Below are positions 61,329 through 64,000 of a stretch of 64,000 bases of DNA, piece by piece. The DNA comes from Pedobacter suwonensis (GTDB lineage: Bacteria; Bacteroidota; Bacteroidia; Sphingobacteriales; Sphingobacteriaceae): positions 1 through 64,000 of the forward strand of contig NZ_FOJM01000010.1 in NCBI RefSeq assembly GCF_900111825.1, in the 5' to 3' direction. Positions within the stretch are counted from its first letter, which is position 1. Every line of letters begins with the position of its first letter. The position numbers were made by a program, and so were the translations under genes. Below the pieces are notes generated by a model. That model searched no databases. It was not told the origin of the DNA and was given only the letters and a program-made list of their open reading frames with translations.

Positions 61329-62513
61329 ATGATACCTGCCCAACGCCAAAAATACAATCAACAATTCACTAACGAGAAATACCAAAATTTCCTCACACAA
61401 CTGCAAAGCAGTTATCCGGAAATTCCGTTTCGGGTAGCAGAAACGCCTCTTTTTGTTCCAAAATCTTTAAAAGAAAAGTTAATTGTGGCTGGTGAAGAAA
61501 TCATAAAACTGATTAAGCAACCTAACTTTAAAGCACTTACGCAAAAGGCAATCCCATCCGAATGGAACGTACCTAATGAAAATGACCAGCCACATTTTTT
61601 AACTTTTGATTTCGGCATATGCAAAAATCAGGCTGGGGAACTTACGCCAATGTTGATCGAAATGCAAGGATTTCCTTCCCTGTATGGCTTTCAACATCAC
61701 CTGGCAAAAACTTTTAAAAGTAGTTTTGACATTGATGATTCCGTGAACCATTTCTTAAACGGTTTTACTGAAGATAAATACATCGCCTTACTCAAAGAAG
61801 TTATTATTGGCCAGCACAAACCCGAAGAAGTGGCGCTAATGGATGTTGATGCCCCAAACCAGAAGACAGCCATTGATTTTTTTGTGACCCAAAAAATGCT
61901 TGGCATTAAAATTTTGGCATTGGAAGAAATTAAAAAAGAAGGCAAAAGGCTCTTTTACGAAGAAGATGGTAACAAAATCCAGTTAAAAAGAATTTATAAC
62001 CGCCTGATCTTTGATGAAGTAGCCAATAACGCCGAAATCTTTAAAAACAGCTTCGATCCGCGTGAGGAACTCGAAGTGGAATGGGTAACGCATCCCAATT
62101 GGTTTTATCGGGTCAGTAAGTTCACCATGCCTTTCCTCAAAAGTGAGTTTGTACCCGAAACACGCTTTTTAAACAAAATAGAAAAACTACACGCCGATTT
62201 AGAAAACTATGTGCTGAAACCCTTATTTTCTTTCGCCGGCATGGGCGTTATTATTGATGTAACTGAAACGGACATTGCCAATATCAAGGATCCTGAAAAC
62301 TGGATTTTACAGCGGAAAGTAAATTATGAGCCTGCGGTACAATCGCCGGATGGTGGTGTAAAAGCCGAAATCAGGATGATGTATTTGTGGCCGGATGGCG
62401 GTGAACCCCAGCTTTGCATTAACCTTGCCCGTCTTAGCCGCGGTAAAATGATCGGCGTGCGCTATAACGCCGATTTCGATTGGGTTGGCGGCACTGTCGG
62501 TTTCATGGAATAA
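61329..62513 (+). CDS. Divergent ATP-grasp-like ligase
   Basis: A 394-residue protein, last gene of the amidoligase run. The late half resembles ATP-grasp/glutathionylspermidine-synthase-like folds: VDAPNQKTAIDFFVTQKMLG and IYNRLIFDE in the first part, then VLKPLFSFAGMGVIIDVT (a possible ATP-binding Lys297), AEIRMMYLWPDG and NLARLSRGKMIGVRYN. The order of motifs differs from the classic ATP-grasp and suggests a rearranged (possibly circularly permuted) domain. No transmembrane segment. It is 97 bases downstream of the amidotransferase, with two repeats between them. Confidence 0.75.
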   Translation: MIPAQRQKYNQQFTNEKYQNFLTQLQSSYPEIPFRVAETPLFVPKSLKEKLIVAGEEIIKLIKQPNFKALTQKAIPSEWNVPNENDQPHFLTFDFGICKNQAGELTPMLIEMQGFPSLYGFQHHLAKTFKSSFDIDDSVNHFLNGFTEDKYIALLKEVIIGQHKPEEVALMDVDAPNQKTAIDFFVTQKMLGIKILALEEIKKEGKRLFYEEDGNKIQLKRIYNRLIFDEVANNAEIFKNSFDPREELEVEWVTHPNWFYRVSKFTMPFLKSEFVPETRFLNKIEKLHADLENYVLKPLFSFAGMGVIIDVTETDIANIKDPENWILQRKVNYEPAVQSPDGGVKAEIRMMYLWPDGGEPQLCINLARLSRGKMIGVRYNADFDWVGGTVGFME

Positions 62514-62522
62514 TTCTGCGTT

Positions 62523-63236
62523 TTAACCGCAAAGTGTGCAAAGAAAGACACAAAGAACACCTTAGCATGGCTACTATAAATCAGTATACACACAAAACCG
62601 TTCTTTGCTCTCTGTGAAAACTCCGTTTCCTCTGTGGTAAAAGCACAATAGCGCCCTTTGCGAAAACCTCTGCGTACTTTGCGGTTAATAATAAACCATG
62701 CATATACATAAAAACCGCTCTGTGTAAAACTCCGTTTCCTCTGTGGTAAAAACACAATAGCGCCCTTTGCGAAAAGCTTTGCCCACTTTGCGATTAATAA
62801 TAAACCTTGCATAAAAATACATCTCTGCTCTCTGTGGAAAACTCCGTTCCCTTTGTGGTAAAAACACAATGGCGCTCTTCGCGAAAAGCTTTGCGTACTT
62901 TGCAGTTAATAATAAACCATGCATTACATAAAAACCGCTCTGTGTAAAACTCCGTTTCCTCTGTGGTAAAAGCACAATAGCGCTCTTCGCGAAAAGCTTT
63001 GCCCACTTTGCGGTTAATAATAAATCATGCATAAAAATACCTCTCTGCTCTTTGTGGAAAACTCCGTTCCCTTTGTGGTAAAAACACAATGGCGCTCTTC
63101 GCGAAAAGCTTTGCGTACTTTGCGGTCAATAATAAATCATGCATAAAAATACCTCTCTGTGTAAAACTCCGTTTCCTCTGTGGTAAAAACACAATAGCGC
63201 CCTTTGCGAAAACCTCTGCGTACTTTGCGGTTAGTA
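62523..63236. repeat. Tandem array of about six ~110-bp units
   Basis: Units starting near 62600, 62708, 62820, 62930, 63039 and 63151 share TGTGTAAAACTCCGTTTCCTC or TGTGGAAAACTCCGTTCCC, then TGTGGTAAAAACACAATAGCGC, GCGAAAAGCTTTGCGTAC and TTTGCGGTTAATAATAAACC. Two subtypes alternate (units 2, 4, 6 versus 3, 5), giving a higher-order period of about 220 bp. The edge TTAACCGCAAAG (62523) matches the 48926 element. Minus-strand reading frames in the array are repeat translations, not genes. Confidence 0.9.
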
Positions 63237-63300
63237 GCGGCATGACAATAATTTACATTCATCTGAATGCCATACTACTCAAAGACCTTATATTTGTATT

Positions 63301-63459
63301 ATGGATATTCAAACGATTTTAGTCTTTTTACTTTTTGCGGTAGCATTAGTATATGTTGGCCGTTTGGTTTTTAAATCTTTGCATGTAAAAAAAGATGGAT
63401 GTGGTGGTAATTGCAAATGTGGAGTAGATTTTTCTGATATTAAGCCCGTAAAAAAATAA
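63301..63459 (+). CDS. FeoB-associated Cys-rich small membrane protein
   Basis: A 52-residue protein: one hydrophobic helix (about 5-24) followed by a short basic loop, a Cys-rich cluster CGGNCKCG (about 34-41) and a charged end. It matches small FeoB-associated proteins (Pfam FeoB_associated), which often accompany the ferrous iron transporter, but no feoA or feoB is in this window. It could also have a role in binding iron or another metal at the membrane. It ends 12 bases before the Crp/Fnr-type gene. Confidence 0.75.
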   Translation: MDIQTILVFLLFAVALVYVGRLVFKSLHVKKDGCGGNCKCGVDFSDIKPVKK

Positions 63460-63471
63460 CACCTCACCTCT

Positions 63472-64000
63472 ATGATTCGTCAGTTTCAAAAATACTTACA
63501 GGAAAAAATAGAAATAACTGATGAACAGTTCGAAAGCATATCGTCTGTTTTAAAAATTAAAAAATTCGAGAAAAACGAAATCGTTCAATATACAGGCGAT
63601 AATTTTAAACATGGATATTTTGTAGGCAAAGGTTTATTACGTGCCTATTCAATTGATGCGAAAGGTAAAGAACACATCCTTCAGTTCGCACCCGAAAACT
63701 GGCTGGTATCAGACCGCAATAACATGAATAACGAGCCCTCTATATTTTTCATCGATGCCATAGAAGCAACTGAAGCCGTTTTAATGCCTAACAATTTCAT
63801 GGAAGAAGCAGCCAGGCAAGTACCATGCTTGCAGCCCATGCAAATTAAACTACTGAATAATTCGATCCGCTTTATGCAGAAGCGCATTAATATGCTACTT
63901 AGCGCAACCGCTGAAGAAAGATACCTTGATTTTATTAAACTTTATCCTAACCTCACGCTCCGCGTACCACAGTGGATGATTGCATCTTATCTGGGCATTA
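63472..64000 (+). CDS. Crp/Fnr family transcriptional regulator (partial)
   Basis: The first 176 residues of a cyclic-nucleotide-binding-fold regulator, cut by the window end. A cNMP-like beta-roll (about 25-115: IKKFEKNEIVQYTGD, GKGLLRAYSID) and a dimerisation helix (RFMQKRINMLLSATAEERYLDF, read 138-159) are visible, then the start of the helix-turn-helix (VPQWMIASYLGI). No Cys ligand typical of Fnr is apparent. It is translated just after the FeoB-associated protein gene, so the two probably share a transcript. Confidence 0.9.
   Translation, partial: MIRQFQKYLQEKIEITDEQFESISSVLKIKKFEKNEIVQYTGDNFKHGYFVGKGLLRAYSIDAKGKEHILQFAPENWLVSDRNNMNNEPSIFFIDAIEATEAVLMPNNFMEEAARQVPCLQPMQIKLLNNSIRFMQKRINMLLSATAEERYLDFIKLYPNLTLRVPQWMIASYLGI

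Noticed and set aside
62523..63236. CRISPR array
   Set aside because: Whole ~110-bp units are repeated with small differences; there are no short identical repeats with unique spacers and no cas genes.
62462..63243. Minus-strand reading frames of 70-135 codons (LTAKYAKLFAKSAIV type)
   Set aside because: They are translations of the tandem repeat units, repeat with the array period, and overlap one another in several frames. There is no independent coding evidence.
1..64000. tRNA or rRNA genes
   Set aside because: All intergenic stretches over about 100 bp were read for tRNA arm patterns (GGTTCGAATCC-like) and rRNA words; none was found.

Overview
The window looks like the chromosome of a Bacteroidota species, most probably Sphingobacteriaceae (Pedobacter-like). 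The visible reasons are the acpP-fabF-rnc order, the IPExxxVDY-family gene beside pyk, an enlarged SecA with a C-terminal zinc motif, Bacteroidota-type promoter cores (TAnnTTTG) close to start codons, weak ribosome binding sites, AT-rich intergenic DNA and several families of palindromic or tandem intergenic repeats. I see no rRNA, tRNA, CRISPR array, insertion sequence or prophage.

Layout. 1-4.6 kb: pyk, acpP, fabF, rnc. 4.6-6.8 kb: a tandem repeat and two paralogous secreted proteins. 6.8-11.2 kb: yicC-gmk-(four-helix-bundle gene)-nadD and a GH3 glycosidase. 11.5-15.2 kb: glutaminyl cyclase, yraN and dnaG on the minus strand. 15.2-16.2 kb: a dense palindromic-repeat cluster with a GIY-YIG gene inside one unit. 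16.2-28.9 kb: mostly minus-strand genes (SGNH hydrolase, serine hydrolases, M20 peptidase, SPOR protein, secA, a Smr protein, rsgA). 29-36.5 kb: mostly plus-strand genes (fumC, a membrane/lipoprotein fusion, S1/P1 nuclease, a tyrosine phosphatase, ThuA protein, GH29 fucosidase), plus a ceramidase-like membrane protein on the minus strand. 36.5-42.2 kb: a frameshifted rhomboid gene, a methyltransferase and a tricorn-like protease. 42.3-47.7 kb: glycosyltransferases interleaved with a YhcG-type nuclease and a DUF4143 ATPase. 47.8-54.2 kb: a possible kinase-fold protein, a serine hydrolase, tandem lipid A acyltransferase-like genes and typA.

The most interesting region is 56.4-62.5 kb. An esterase-like hydrolase, an ATP-grasp ligase with a Lys/Thr/Ala-rich tail, a GCS2-type carboxylate-amine ligase, a class I glutamine amidotransferase and a second, divergent ATP-grasp-like protein lie in one orientation, with another esterase divergent at the upstream end. 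This looks like a pathway that makes, amidates or attaches a small peptide-like product. Its product cannot be read from sequence.

Two genes carry single-base frameshifts at 7-base homopolymers: the rhomboid gene near 37.74 kb and a small antitoxin-like gene near 21.79 kb. The rhomboid site has the form UUU UGA C, like the prfB recoding site, but mutation or read error is the simpler explanation. The rhomboid also has Asp where the catalytic His is expected. Repeat DNA has contributed to coding sequence in several places: the C-terminus of the amidotransferase, the stop codon of a serine hydrolase, probably the N-terminus of NadD, and an 18-residue duplication in the YhcG nuclease.
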